Positions 23,496-33,131 of a stretch of 64,000 nt of DNA are shown piece by piece. The DNA is taken from NCBI GenBank assembly GCA_013368325.1, contig JAACJK010000110.1, forward strand, positions 1,364,001 through 1,428,000. The letters are read 5' to 3'. Positions within the stretch are counted from its first letter, which is position 1, and the number at the start of each line of letters is the position of its first letter. The position numbers were made by a program, and so were the translations under genes. The stretch is from Ephemerocybe angulata (lineage: Eukaryota > Basidiomycota > Agaricomycetes > Agaricales > Psathyrellaceae). The notes beneath the pieces are model-generated. The model saw nothing but the letters and a program-made list of their open reading frames with translations, did no database searches and was not told the origin of the DNA.

Positions 23496-23898
23496 TGATA
23501 AACTGCTAAGTTTATAAGTCGTTGAAGCCACTGCAAGTGGGAGATAGTTCGATATATTAGTTAAGTTAGATAAAGAGAAATACAGCATGACGCACCTGCA
23601 AGTGGGAGATAGTTCGATAAGGGAACTACCCACTTGCAGTGTAGACTATATACTGTGTGGAACAATAGACGATCCATATCGGGAGAACAATAAAGTACGT
23701 ACAAATATGGAACAATAGAAGTGAGAACAATGCTGTGTGATATATGTGAAACGATGGAATGAATGAACAATGTGATCGTGGATATATATAGAACAAAGAA
23801 GCATTAGAACAATAGAAAAGTTTGAAAGAGGCAGCGCCTATGTGAAGATGAAGAGAACAATGGGCGAGCCATGGAGACATGTGCATTGTACTTCAACA
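23496..23898 (-). repeat. 5' LTR of nested copia
   Basis: 403-bp repeat, near-identical to 17994-18396, followed by the GTTCT target copy at 23899-23903. Confidence 0.92.
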
Positions 23899-26327
23899 GT
23901 TCTCCACCTACCAGAATAGCTCGACAGGATGGAGATGTCTGAACCCCGCGATTCGAGGCGAATGGAGCTGTTGGGAACGCATGAGGAGGAAAGAAGCCCC
24001 CGACTCCGACTGGCTCGATTTGGGTAGGGTTGGCGTATGCGTCGGGTGTGCGCTTGCCTTGCGCGCATCCGAGTGCCTCTGACCGTAGGTAGACCTTAGG
24101 ACCTTGTACCGTAGAGTACATTTTAATAGGATTTGTTTGTCGGTTTCGAGGACGAGCCCGGGTCCTTACATAGGTACCTCGGGCTGGCACCTCTAATCCC
24201 GCCGGTCATCGTACTGGTTTCGAGGCTGCACACGCCGGTCTCTCGCGCTCGAGGTCGCGAGTGACTGGTAACGGGCCTCAGGGGTTATACCTGAGAGCCG
24301 GGCAAGGTATGGTGGGACTAAGAGACGTGTGGAAGAGCCTGAGTCCCGCTCCGAAGCCAAAACGCGCGAAATCTCGCGATTACGACTTCGGTCGTATCAG
24401 CGCGTGGACTTACGAGGAGTGGTGGCTCAACGACGACGTCGTCCACTACATAGTCACTTCCCGTCTTGATCCCTCCATCGCTACCTCTGTCCCCAAGATC
24501 GTCACCATGGCTAATGGCACGCAGGCCAAGGCTACTTCTCGCGATGTGTGGAACTACATCTACCGCACGTACGGCGCCGGTCAGATCACGACGACTCTGT
24601 CGGCCTGGGCCAAGGCTACCTCCAAGTCATTCACGGCGGAACGCCTTCACGAGGTCGAGGCCTACATTTTGGAGTTCAGGAGGGCTTATGATGCTATGGT
24701 GGTTGCGGGGCAGTCGGTGTCATACGAGTCCGTCCAAGTCACCTTGGCGGACGCATTGCCCGATGTTGGTGGGATTGCGAGCCTTGTGCGGGAGTTCCGT
24801 GCCGGTGCCGATGCTCAGACTGCCGACCATCCTCATGTGGCACTCGAGAAGGTTCAGCTCGAGGTGTCCAACTACCTCGCCAAGCATCCTAGGTCGTCTC
24901 GTTCCAACGTCAACAACAACAACAAGAAGTCGTCTGGGGGTCAGTCGTCTGGGGGTGGTCGCAACCGGCCGTGGTGCGAGACTTGTAACACCTCTGGTCA
25001 CTGGACTAGGTTCTGCTTCCAGCGTGGGGGTGCGATGGAGGGGAAGAAGGAGGAAGCTCTCAAGCTGTCCTCGGAGGATGCGAAGAAGGCGAAGGGTCAG
25101 GCTCAGGGACGACAGGGTGGTGGTGCTTCTGGGGGTGGTGCGCGACAGGGTGTGGCCGCCGTCGGCGTCGGCGCCACGTCTAGCGAGGCTGGTGATGCAC
25201 CGCCCGCTGCTGGACCCGGTCATGATAGCGCGCCTCCAGTAAACATAGCCAGTGTTGTCGTAGATACGCAGCGCAATAACAAGGAGTTTGAGTGCTACGT
25301 TGAGACGGCAATGCTCGTCGACAAGGAGAAAGTGAAGCTATTCCCTCCCGGATGCGAATACCTTTTGGACTCAGGTTGCACGTCGCACATCATCAATGAC
25401 CGTAAAGCCTTTTGGGATTTCGAAGATGTCCCGACCCAGAGTATGATGACGGCAAACTGCGGCTCTCTCGGGACTCGGGGGAGGGGAACAATCAAGCTCA
25501 CGTTGGCGGGTGCTGCGAGTGATGGGTCCGATCTGGTGTTGGTTATGCGGCGTGCGTTATATTCACCTGACGCTCCGTGTAGTCTCATCTCCGTTGGCAC
25601 TCTACAGGAGAAGGGCGTTGGTATCGATTACCTGCCGGCGCCTTCTGATGAAACCTACATTCGCTTCGGGTCTCTTACGCCATGGAACGGCCTGAGTGTC
25701 AAGGCGTCCAGGCTTGGGAAACTCTCCTTTGTTCCTGGCAGCATCTTGTATCCTCCCGGTGCAGCCGCTTCCGAAACGACACCGGATGAGCCATCTGTTG
25801 TTGCGGCGGCAACTTCGGATGATACCACGGTGTCGGACGAACTGCGTGCTCCCGGTGAGTTGACGGTCGACGAGGAAAGTCTCAATCTCGCTGCTGCGAA
25901 CATGCAAGCGCCTACCCCCCACCGATGGCACCAACACTTGGGCCATCTCGGTCGTGACAAGACAAAGCAGTTCCTGACTGGCACGTATGCGACGGGTGTT
26001 TCATATTCTGGTCCTTTCGAGGATAAGATCTGCCCACCGTGTGTCGTCGGCAAGGGAGCGCGTGCGCCTATACCTAACCCTGGCAACCATGCTACCAAGC
26101 CCCTTGAACGACTTCATCTGGACATCTGCGGTCCCCATGAGGTTATGTCCCTCTCGGCATCTCGCCGGGGACGGTTCAAGTATTGGATGGTTATCCTCGA
26201 CGACTTCACGAACTACAGCTTTGTTGCATTGCTGCCGGATAGGACTAGTGCTGGGGTCCTTGCTGCCTTCACAAAAGCTACTGCTCGCTGGGAACTCTTG
26301 ACCGGGGAGAAGGTGAAATGTGTTCGT

Positions 26328-26531
26328 ATGGATGGCGCGAAGGAGTTTGTTGGCGGTGTCTTCCGTTCTCACCTCGACGAGCGAGGTATCTCCGTGGAGG
26401 ATGTGAAGTCGTCGTCTGATGGTGCGCCGATGGATGGCTTCGTCGGTGGCGCGTTCAGGACGTACCTCGAACAGAAGGGTATTGAGATCCAGGAGACTGC
26501 TCCCTACCAACACGAGCAGAATGGCAAGGCA
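26328..26531 (+). repeat. Diverged 102-bp direct duplication in integrase
   Basis: Units 26328-26429 and 26430-26531. Both translate to MDG-x-FVGG-(V/A)-FR-xx-L-xx-x-GI; the first has three extra residues (AKE). They are well diverged at base level, so the duplication is old relative to the insertion. Confidence 0.7.
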
Positions 26532-26950
26532 GAGCGGTATATTCGGACCATCCAGGATGATATGCACACTTTACTTGCTGGTTCCCTGCTGCCTACATCG
26601 TACTGGGCGGACGCGGTCCTCACTGCCGTGTACGTTCAAAACCGTTGCCCTACATCGACCCTCCCAGCCAATGTGACACCGTTCGAGCGGATGTACGGCA
26701 GTAAGCCGGATGTCTCCAACCTCCGTGTTTTCGGCTGCCTGGCCTGGCTACATATCCCGTCCGAAAGGAAATCGAAGGATTCTCATCGCCGGGAACCTGC
26801 TATCTTCGTCGGTTACGACCATCCCCGGAAAGGCTGGTGGTTCAAGACGCTCGGCGATGGTTCCTACAAGTTCACGGATCAAGCTATTTTCGACGAGAAC
26901 ACGATGGGTCATCTTCAGCGTAACCCTTCTCCCACTGGTCTACCTACTCC

Positions 26951-27010
26951 CACCCAACCGTCTGCAGCGCCGGTCCCTCCCACCCAACCGTCTGCAGCGC
27001 CGGTCCCTCC
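26951..27010 (+). repeat. 30-bp tandem repeat, two copies
   Basis: CACCCAACCGTCTGCAGCGC plus ten bases, repeated exactly twice. It encodes the decamer TQPSAAPVPP twice in the integrase-RT linker. Confidence 0.85.
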
Positions 27011-27121
27011 TACCCCTACTCCTCGACAAGAATGTCTTGCCTCGCTTTGCCAATCAGTACGCGCTGGTTGGCCCAACCTCGTTCACCTCTCTGCACTATT
27101 TCTCAAGAGTGACGATGGGCT

Positions 27122-27612
27122 TAGTGTTGTTTGGGCCTGGGCTTGGCCTGAAGCCCACGGCTTGGGCCTGGCTTTTGCGGGCCTGGGCTTTCAAAAATGC
27201 CAGGCCAAGCCCACTTTTGCTTTGACTTTGGGCTTGGGCTTGGCCTGGGCTTTCACTACAATAATTCAATACAAACCATAGCTATTGATTTTTACCATTT
27301 CAATACAAATATTTGTAGTCTCCAAACTGATTATGTACCATATCACTCAAAATAGTACTTGCCATGCATGGGAATTGAACTGTTAGCCTCCTGTTATCAT
27401 TTGTGCACTCCAACCGGTGCGCTATTATGAGAATATAAATTGTTTTGTCAATTTCGCGTGACATAGTGGGCTTGGGCCTGGCATATTTCGAGGCCAGGCC
27501 CAAGCCCAGTGAAAGCCCACACCAAATGTGGGCCTGGGCTTGGCCTGGCTTGGTCATTTTGGGCTTGGCTTGGCCCGGCCTGGGCTTTGAAGCCCAAGCC
27601 CTGACAACACTA
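27122..27612 (+). mobile_element. hAT-type MITE, 8-bp TSD GATGGGCT
   Basis: 491-bp non-autonomous element. The 8-bp target copies GATGGGCT lie at 27114-27121 and 27613-27620. The ends are TAGTGTTGTTTGGGC and, inverted, TAGTGTTGTCAGGGC. Both ends carry dense subterminal repeats of GGGCTTGGGC/GGCCTGGGC type in both orientations, which could fold or bind transposase. The AT-rich core (about 27,255-27,455) holds, on the minus strand, a tRNA-like D-arm (GCGC...GTGC) and a weak B-box-like AGTTCAATTCC. An 8-bp TSD with TAGTGTTG ends is typical of hAT. Removal with one TSD copy restores the copia frame exactly. Confidence 0.85.
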
Positions 27613-29512
27613 GATGGGCTGGAAGCGATGTCGGCTCTCGATGAAGCGTGCTTCTACCTGGAAGAGTCTAAGGATGAAGCGAGCTTTGAGCCCCTCTTTA
27701 CCTGCGAGGCTGATGCGCTGGAGTTGGCGTACATCGCGACTCGAGACGACCGTGATTCTCTATCCCGCACCTACGTGTTCGACGCCTCGAAGGCTCCTCT
27801 AAACTACAACGAGCTCAAGAGGCGAAAGGACGAGCCTGTGTGGGTGGAAGCCATGGGTCGCGAGTGGAAGAGTCTTTGGGAAATGGGTGTCCTGGAGCGG
27901 TGCCTCCTTCCCGCCGGGAGGAGAGCGATTGGAGTCCGCTGGGTGTTCGCCTTCAAGTACGATGAGCATGGGCGCATCATCGTCGGGAAGGAGAAGGCGA
28001 GGTTGGTAGTTCAAGGATTCACGCAACGGCCAGAGGACTACGGCACAACGTCTGCACCTGTTGCGAAGATGGTGAGCATCCGCTCCCTGATTGCATGGGC
28101 AGTGAAGATGGATTGGGAGATCTTCGGGTTCGACGTGAAAACGGCTTTCCTCCACGCTACGCTCGCCGAGCCCGTCTACATCAGGCAGATCCCGGGTTTC
28201 GAGGATGCGGATCCCCGCTACGTCTATCGTCTCTTGAAGGCACTGTATGGACTCAAGCAGTCCGCTTTCGAGTTCTACATGTTCCTCAAGGCGGCCCTCC
28301 TCAACCTTGGCTTTGTACGATGCGAGGTCGATCGGGCCGTATTCGTTGGCTTGTGGGAGAAGTCCCCTGATCCTTCAGTCCCCCTACCGTCGAGCGGTCA
28401 TCGTCTCACGGCTTACATCCCCGTCCACGTTGATGATGGACTCATCGTGACGAACTCGACTCCCCTCTACAAGTGGATCATTCGCGAGCTGTTGAAGGTG
28501 ATGGCCGTCGTTGATTTGGGCGAGGCATCTGTTTTCCTGGGCATTCGCATTCTCCGTGACCGCCCTAACCGCCGTGCCTGGTTGTCTCAGAAGCCGTATG
28601 TCGATGAAGTCCTTCGGGATTTTGGAATGCTTCGAAGAGACGCGGATCGCCCGTTGGCGCGCTCTGTCAATCAACTGTCAATGTTCCCCTGCCACACGCC
28701 TTACACGAATTGCCCATCGCCAATCCCAATGCTGTCGGGGACCTTGACGCCGATGGTATCAAGGCCCTGTATCAGAAAGTTGTCGGCTGCCTCATGTATC
28801 TCGCTGTCTGCACCCGCCCGGATATCTCGTTTGCAGCCGCCTCGCTCGGCCAGTTCAGCTCTAAACCAACCCCGGAACATCTTATTGCAGCAAAGGGTGT
28901 CCTCCGTTACCTCGTCGGTTCTCGCGACCTGGTCCTTACTTATCCCGCTCCCGCTCGTCCAACCAGCCGTTCGTCGACTGTCTCCTCGGTCAGACTCGAG
29001 ACGTGTGGTATTTCGGACGCCGATTGGGCCACGGATTCGGTGGATCGGAGGAGTGTTTCTGGCTATGCGTTGTATTTCATGGACGGGCTCGTTGGCTGGT
29101 CGGCGGTCAAGCAGAGGTCGGTTGCGCTTTCATCGACGGAGGCGGAGCTGTACGCTATGACGAACTTGGTTCGGGAGGTTCTCTGGTTTAAAATGTTCGT
29201 GAAGTCGCTTCGGGTCCCTTGCCCAAACCCTTTCCCTATCTACTCCGACATTGCTCCGACAACCAATCGACCATCGAGATGATCGCGTCCGAGACTATCA
29301 GCTCGCGCTCGAAGCATATAGATGTTCGTCACCATTTTATTCGGGATCTCGTCGCGTCCAAACAGGTCGTGACAAGCTGGCTTCAGTCTGAGGACAATAC
29401 GGCGGACATCTTTACCAAGGCTCTTCAACAGTCCCTTTTCGTTCATCATCGTTCCTTCTTGGGTCTTGTTCCTCTTCCTGCTTCGTTTTTGCCTGATGAG
29501 CGTGGTACTTGA
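27613..29512 (+). pseudogene. pol: Outer copia RT and RNase H
   Basis: Continues pol after the MITE. RT begins around VGMD-type WVEAMGREW (27,841), with motif A FGFDVKTAFLH (Asp present) and HVDDG at about 28,428. The frame shifts at 28,664-28,682 and again at 29,242-29,260, each at an 11-bp insertion. RNase H motifs are CGISDADWA and LSSTEAELYA, and after the second shift DNQSTIEM and DIFTKAL. The stop is at 29510-29512, about 70 bp before the 3' LTR. Confidence 0.88.
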
Positions 29513-29584
29513 CTTCAACTTGACTTCGTTCATTCTCTTATGTTTTTTCTTTCTTTTCGTTCATTTTGATAGATGGTGGGGGTG

Positions 29585-29908
29585 TGTTGAACCAATCGTA
29601 TATAGTACTCTCGTTTCCTGTTTCCATCTATCATTTTTCCTTCTACTTCACCTCACGTATCACGATATGCTTCGTTTTGATTTCGTGCTCTCTTATATAC
29701 TTTCGTACTTTCTTTCGCACTCCTCAGTCTCTCTCTTTCATCGGGATACTGAGTGAGTTGTTCTTTTTGTTTTCTATTCGTTCGTCTACTTATATTATCT
29801 ACCTAGTCATCTGTATCATCTGGTCTAGGTATACAATATACTAGTCTCTCTCTTTCATCGGGATACTGATCATCTGTATCATCTGGTCTAGCCGTATCCC
29901 TCACCACA
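29585..29908 (+). repeat. 3' LTR of outer copia
   Basis: 324-bp copy of the terminal repeat, followed by the GTCCC target copy at 29909-29913. Confidence 0.93.
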
Positions 29909-29912
29909 GTCC

Positions 29913-30205
29913 CTAACACCATGCGGGGCGCCCATCACAAGCAGCCTCGATGCTGCAATGATTAGGGCCAGTGTACGGAGTAGGACTAGCATCAGTGGGT
30001 GGGGTGGAGGCGTCCTTCGTGTGGGACTTGGGTAGCCACCGGTGGTTAGGTGTGTCACTGATATACGAAAGATAGTACGGCGGTTCCCAAACTGCGGAGG
30101 CCTTCCGAAGTTCCTTGAATGTGATGAGAAGTGAAGACTCTGCTTCGCCCAGGTATTGGCCAAGGGCGTCGTATGTGAGAAGGTCGATCTTGAGAGGAGA
30201 TGCGC
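29913..30205 (-). CDS. Possible exon, unrecognised
   Basis: Open minus-strand frame from a CTTTACAG acceptor at 30206 to a TAG at 29913, coding for about 96 residues (SPLKIDLLTYDALGQYLGEA...). A GTACGC donor with a GCTAAC branch site could join it to a frame at about 30,320-30,350. It overlaps, in another frame of the same strand, the signal-peptide exon of the interrupted secreted-protein gene. That one has paralogue support, so this exon may be spurious. Confidence 0.2.
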
Positions 30206-32317
30206 CTGTAAAGAGGGTTTAGAGGGGCTTGTGTGTTCCTTTAATCCCAGGTTAGCCGGAATCATTTTGGCTGGTCGTGGGATCTGAATCCAAGCTCTTC
30301 GCGTACTGTCCTCGTAAAGAGCGGCCCATGTACTCGACCACTCGCAGTCATTATAGAGTCAGCAGCACCGCTTATGACCTTCGGTCTGGGGTATGCACTC
30401 ACCCTTGTTCTGTGGACGTCAGTTCCAACGAGTTGGGGAACACTTGGCGTATCTTTCATGAATACGGGTAGGTAGGCCCCCAAGGGCGCTTATCTTATCT
30501 CCGCTGATAAGATGCTGTTATAGCGCTTGATCGACTTCCCCGACTCCTTCAGGAGGAGGGTTCTGTGGCGACAGAACGTCGCCATTCCCTACAATTCTCG
30601 ATGAGCGCGTGGGAAAGCTTCTGAAGTTGCGTCATTCAAGGTCATGAGGGAGAACAGCCACGGGCGGCATACTTTTGCCACTAGGTAGAACACTTCTTCC
30701 ACTGTTATATCATTCAGGAGAGACTGAGAATCGTCGAATCCGCAGGATATAATTCTCCCGTCTCCCTCCTTTCACCTCCACCTCTCTTCTCACCATCCTT
30801 GCTGAATTCCGTTCACCGTTCAATACTGCACACCCGCGACCACTTTATTATCCGATATGCCTCGATTGAACGCCCTCTCACGCTGTGCGCCTCAGAGTGT
30901 CCTCCGTTTGATGTGCCGCACCTCATTGGCGAGTATCCCTGTTTCTATGACCCGTTGTACTACCCCTCTCTCCACTCCGCCTTGTATTCATCTCCTCAGA
31001 CACTGTCAGCTTGGCTAACCAGTGAGATTCGGAAGTGTTTCCAGCACCCAAGGTGTAGCTGGCATCACACCACTCCGCCCTCAGTTGGCGTGCGCTATGA
31101 TCCGTCAGAAATTACTATATTTCTTAAACACGATGCTTTCCTTCTGTCTGTACCTGTCTTTCTTTGTATTTGAAAAGGCCGCCTACTAAAGTCATTTCTT
31201 CATATTGAATATGTTTGAGTATGCGAGGACACTATCATGGCCAGACTTGTGGTCGAAGCAACTGGACATTAACCAAGTTATTTAAGCAACAATCAGGCCT
31301 GGACTGAGTCCCGTTGGAACGAGCTTTCAGTAATTACCCTCCGGTCCGCAGCGCAGCGAGTCTTTGGGAAAAATGCTCAAGTTTTACGTTCACCAAAAGC
31401 CGAGCTTGTCAGACGCCTTTCGAGATATCATGTATCTGAATGTGAATATCCGAACATATCCGAAGTCAGGAAAAGATTGTCTCCAGGCTCAGTCAAGGCT
31501 CAGTCATATAGCAAATGCCCAATAACGAAGCTGGGATGTTTGCAGAGTCGGTCTCCGCTTACCTGAATTTGCTCTACGGTACTGATATTGCCAAGCTCCT
31601 GGCATAACCCGCTCTTTTAATACCGAAACAAGGTAGACTTGGGAAATGGCCAAAAGATATGCCACAATTTCAGGTACTTCTTAGGTCAACGGAGTGCACA
31701 AGCCAGAAGCTGTTAAAGTCACGATCTACGGTGCAAGGACTGACAACAAAGTTATCTGCTGTTCCATCATACTCAAAAGTAGGACCAGGGCTGTCGAATC
31801 GAAAGACACGCTCGTTGCAGAAATTATCACTGGGTCGGAACATTGATCCCATTTTCTCGAAAATCGGAGTGACCTAAGGCCCATGGGCAAGCTCTCCAGA
31901 CTGGGGTACTATAAATATTCATTATTCCTTATCATTGCTTGTCACTTTATACGCGTACGGATCCGTGAGTCAGAAAGCGTAAGTCAGAACATGGCCCAGT
32001 GTTCAACTAGGAGTCGGGGACTGGCGCTCATTAGAGCGCCGTTACGGATGTCGTATCCATGTGGTCGAGTATAATTGCCATGGCTTAGTATATCGAGTTG
32101 AGAGCCTTCCGTTGGTTACCGGCCATTAAAAATGACAATTAAACGCATCAACAATCATACAAATCAAATCGACTTATTGTGAACCTCGACTTTGTGCTTA
32201 GACCATCTCCGCCTGGAGGAACATATAAAGGAGCCATGAAATTAGGCCTGGTATACCAACAACTATCATCACATTCTACTGCGCTCACCAATCTACCTAG
32301 CGAGATATCACCGCAAG
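30206..32317. other. Intergenic, no supported gene
   Basis: Open frames exist (for example 30,799-31,173 without an ATG near its start), but none has a recognisable motif, signal peptide or splice pattern. The part 31,180-32,290 is AT-richer. A TATA-like ATATAAA at about 32,223 lies 95 bp upstream of the next gene and is the only regulatory string I would trust. Confidence 0.4.
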
Positions 32318-32680
32318 ATGCCAAGCAACGGAAACCTGGCGTCCACTAGCATTCATTACCGGGGCGTAGATCGCACGACAACCATCAGCCAAGACCAGAT
32401 AAACGAATGGTTCGCACTCAAACCGTACAAGTGCTTGTGCGGAGAAGCAAAGGCCGGACACATGGACGCGCAGGAGCATGTGCAACGCAAGGCACGAGAG
32501 GCAAGGCAGAAGAGGGTACCAAACAAACACGTTCACATCCATAGAGGGCTGGAGATGGTACCGTGCATTTTCATGTGCGAGACCACAGCATTGGAGAAAA
32601 AGGACATGCGCGATCATATGTGGAAGGAGCATGGTACTTGGATCGTGCTCCCTGAGGATGGAAATATGGACAGCGATTAG
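32318..32680 (+). CDS. Small C2H2-finger protein (120 aa)
   Basis: Single-exon gene from MPSNGNLAS to a TAG at 32680. It contains one C2H2-like finger with spacing C-x3-C-x12-H-x4-H (CIFMC...DHMWKEH) near the C-terminus. An earlier Cys/His cluster (CLCGEAKAGHMDAQEHVQRK) may be a second, degenerate finger. The same finger spacing recurs in the 175-aa protein at 48,514, so they may form a small local family. DNA or RNA binding is possible but not shown. A TATA-like box lies about 95 bp upstream. No intron is visible. Confidence 0.6.
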   Translation: MPSNGNLASTSIHYRGVDRTTTISQDQINEWFALKPYKCLCGEAKAGHMDAQEHVQRKAREARQKRVPNKHVHIHRGLEMVPCIFMCETTALEKKDMRDHMWKEHGTWIVLPEDGNMDSD

Positions 32681-33131
32681 ATTGATAGTACCAGACTCGG
32701 AATTTACATTTACTAGTGGATTCCGCCGAGGCAGTCAGGCAAGATTACAGGAAGGGAGGAGAACAAGCAAAGGACATTGGATCCTCTTCATTCAATAAGC
32801 CGTGGACGGGTAGATGACGCACTGCTTTATCTGTGTGAGATTAGAGGGCGGAGGCGCAGGATAGGCTTCCCAAGGGTATTCGCCGCACTGGGCAGAGGGA
32901 GATTCAAGTTGGCATTTATAAACTATGGCTACATGATTTGACTTGGCGTCACAAAGGTATATCCTCTCGGATCGATACAGAAAGAGAGGATGGAAATATA
33001 TATAGTAATACAGTGGGAGGAGATGAACGAAATTGACCCTCGTAACAGTTAACATGCTAATGTTGTGCTAATGCTGGAGAAATGTGGGGGAGGCGTTTGG
33101 ATTTTGAGGGGTATGGCTCTGCGTTGCAGCT
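32681..33131. other. Intergenic, convergent
   Basis: About 450 bp between convergent genes. It holds a T/A-rich stretch near 32,990-33,060, and nothing coding is supported. Confidence 0.4.

Larger units (their letters stand above)
17994..23898 (-). mobile_element. Nested Ty1/copia element, TSD GTTCT
   Basis: Second copia element, inserted in reverse orientation. The 403-bp LTRs (17994-18396, 23496-23898) differ by about two bases. GTTCT flanks it at 17989-17993 and 23899-23903. On the minus strand it starts TGTTGAAG, has a polypurine tract GAGGGGGTG before the 3' LTR, and has a primer site after the 5' LTR. It contains one gag-pol frame with a 1-nt frameshift. Confidence 0.94.
16820..24362. 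mobile_element. Insertion of unknown type inside copia gag
   Basis: DNA that separates two halves of the outer Gag core. Without the nested copia it is about 1.65 kb. I could not fix the boundaries: there are no clear terminal inverted repeats. The only near-repeat at the ends is GAGCGTGAG (16820-16828) against GAGCCTGAG (about 24,331-24,339), a 9-bp imperfect match. The left end has a hairpin (GTGAGCA, 6-nt loop, TGCTCAC) and an AC run. It carries a spliced ORF at 17234-17711 and an open frame 23904-24082, which joins 17972-17993 once the nested copia is removed. Whether it is a DNA transposon or captured host DNA is open. Confidence 0.55.
24363..27121 (+). pseudogene. gag-pol: Outer copia gag-pol: Gag core, PR, IN
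   Basis: Continues the outer Gag after the insertion. Gag core (SAWTYEEWW...) is followed by a CCHC knuckle at about 24,985-25,030 (CETCNTSGHWTRFC), then protease (LLDSGCTSHIIND, about 25,365). The integrase zinc finger follows (HQHLGHLGR...CPPCVVGK), then the DDE core (LDICGPH, RMDGAKEF, NGKAERY) and the GKPDV-type C-terminal part. A 34-residue segment of the core is present twice. The frame then enters a Pro-rich linker and is broken at SDDGL by the MITE at 27,122. It reads 24261-27281 as one open frame, but the first codons and those after 27,121 belong to inserted DNA. Confidence 0.85.
14775..29908 (+). mobile_element. Ty1/copia element with nested insertions, TSD GTCCC
   Basis: Outer copia element. 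The 324-bp LTRs (14775-15098, 29585-29908) start TGTTGAACC and end CTCACCACA, and I found only one difference between them. The target duplication is GTCCC at 14770-14774 and 29909-29913. A polypurine tract GGTGGGGGTG precedes the 3' LTR. The gag-pol frame runs 15170 to 29512 but is broken by the insertion at about 16,820-24,362, the MITE at 27,122-27,612 and two 11-bp insertions. With about 6 kb of nested copia and about 2.1 kb of other inserts removed it would be roughly 7 kb. The near-identical LTRs mean that every lesion inside is young. Confidence 0.93.
14190..29992 (-). pseudogene. Small secreted-protein gene split by copia element
   Basis: Paralogue of the gene at 43,560. Exon 1 starts at ATG 29992 with a signal-peptide-like stretch (LVLLRTLALIIAA) and is cut at 29909. 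It resumes at 14769 and ends at 14667; the two halves meet in frame once one GTCCC copy is dropped. Exon 2 is 14598-14552, 47 nt as in the paralogue, and exon 3 is 14475-14190. The shared motifs are TVQE(V/I)GDEPY, LESLPG and W-L-I-R-(D/E)-V-K-D-C. Exon 1 ends in phase 1 and exon 2 in phase 0, again as in the paralogue. Exon 3 carries a further frameshift near 14,430-14,440, where it is two bases short against the paralogue, so it is inactive twice over. The product would be an exported protein of unknown function. Confidence 0.85.

Noticed and set aside
16820..24362. Treating the gag interruption as one giant spliceosomal intron (GTGAGC donor at 16,819)
   Set aside because: No AG acceptor fits the resumed Gag frame at about 24,363, and the region holds a nested element and its own spliced ORF.
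30799..31173. 124-aa plus-strand open frame
   Set aside because: No ATG near its start, no motif, no intron support and biased composition; likely chance.
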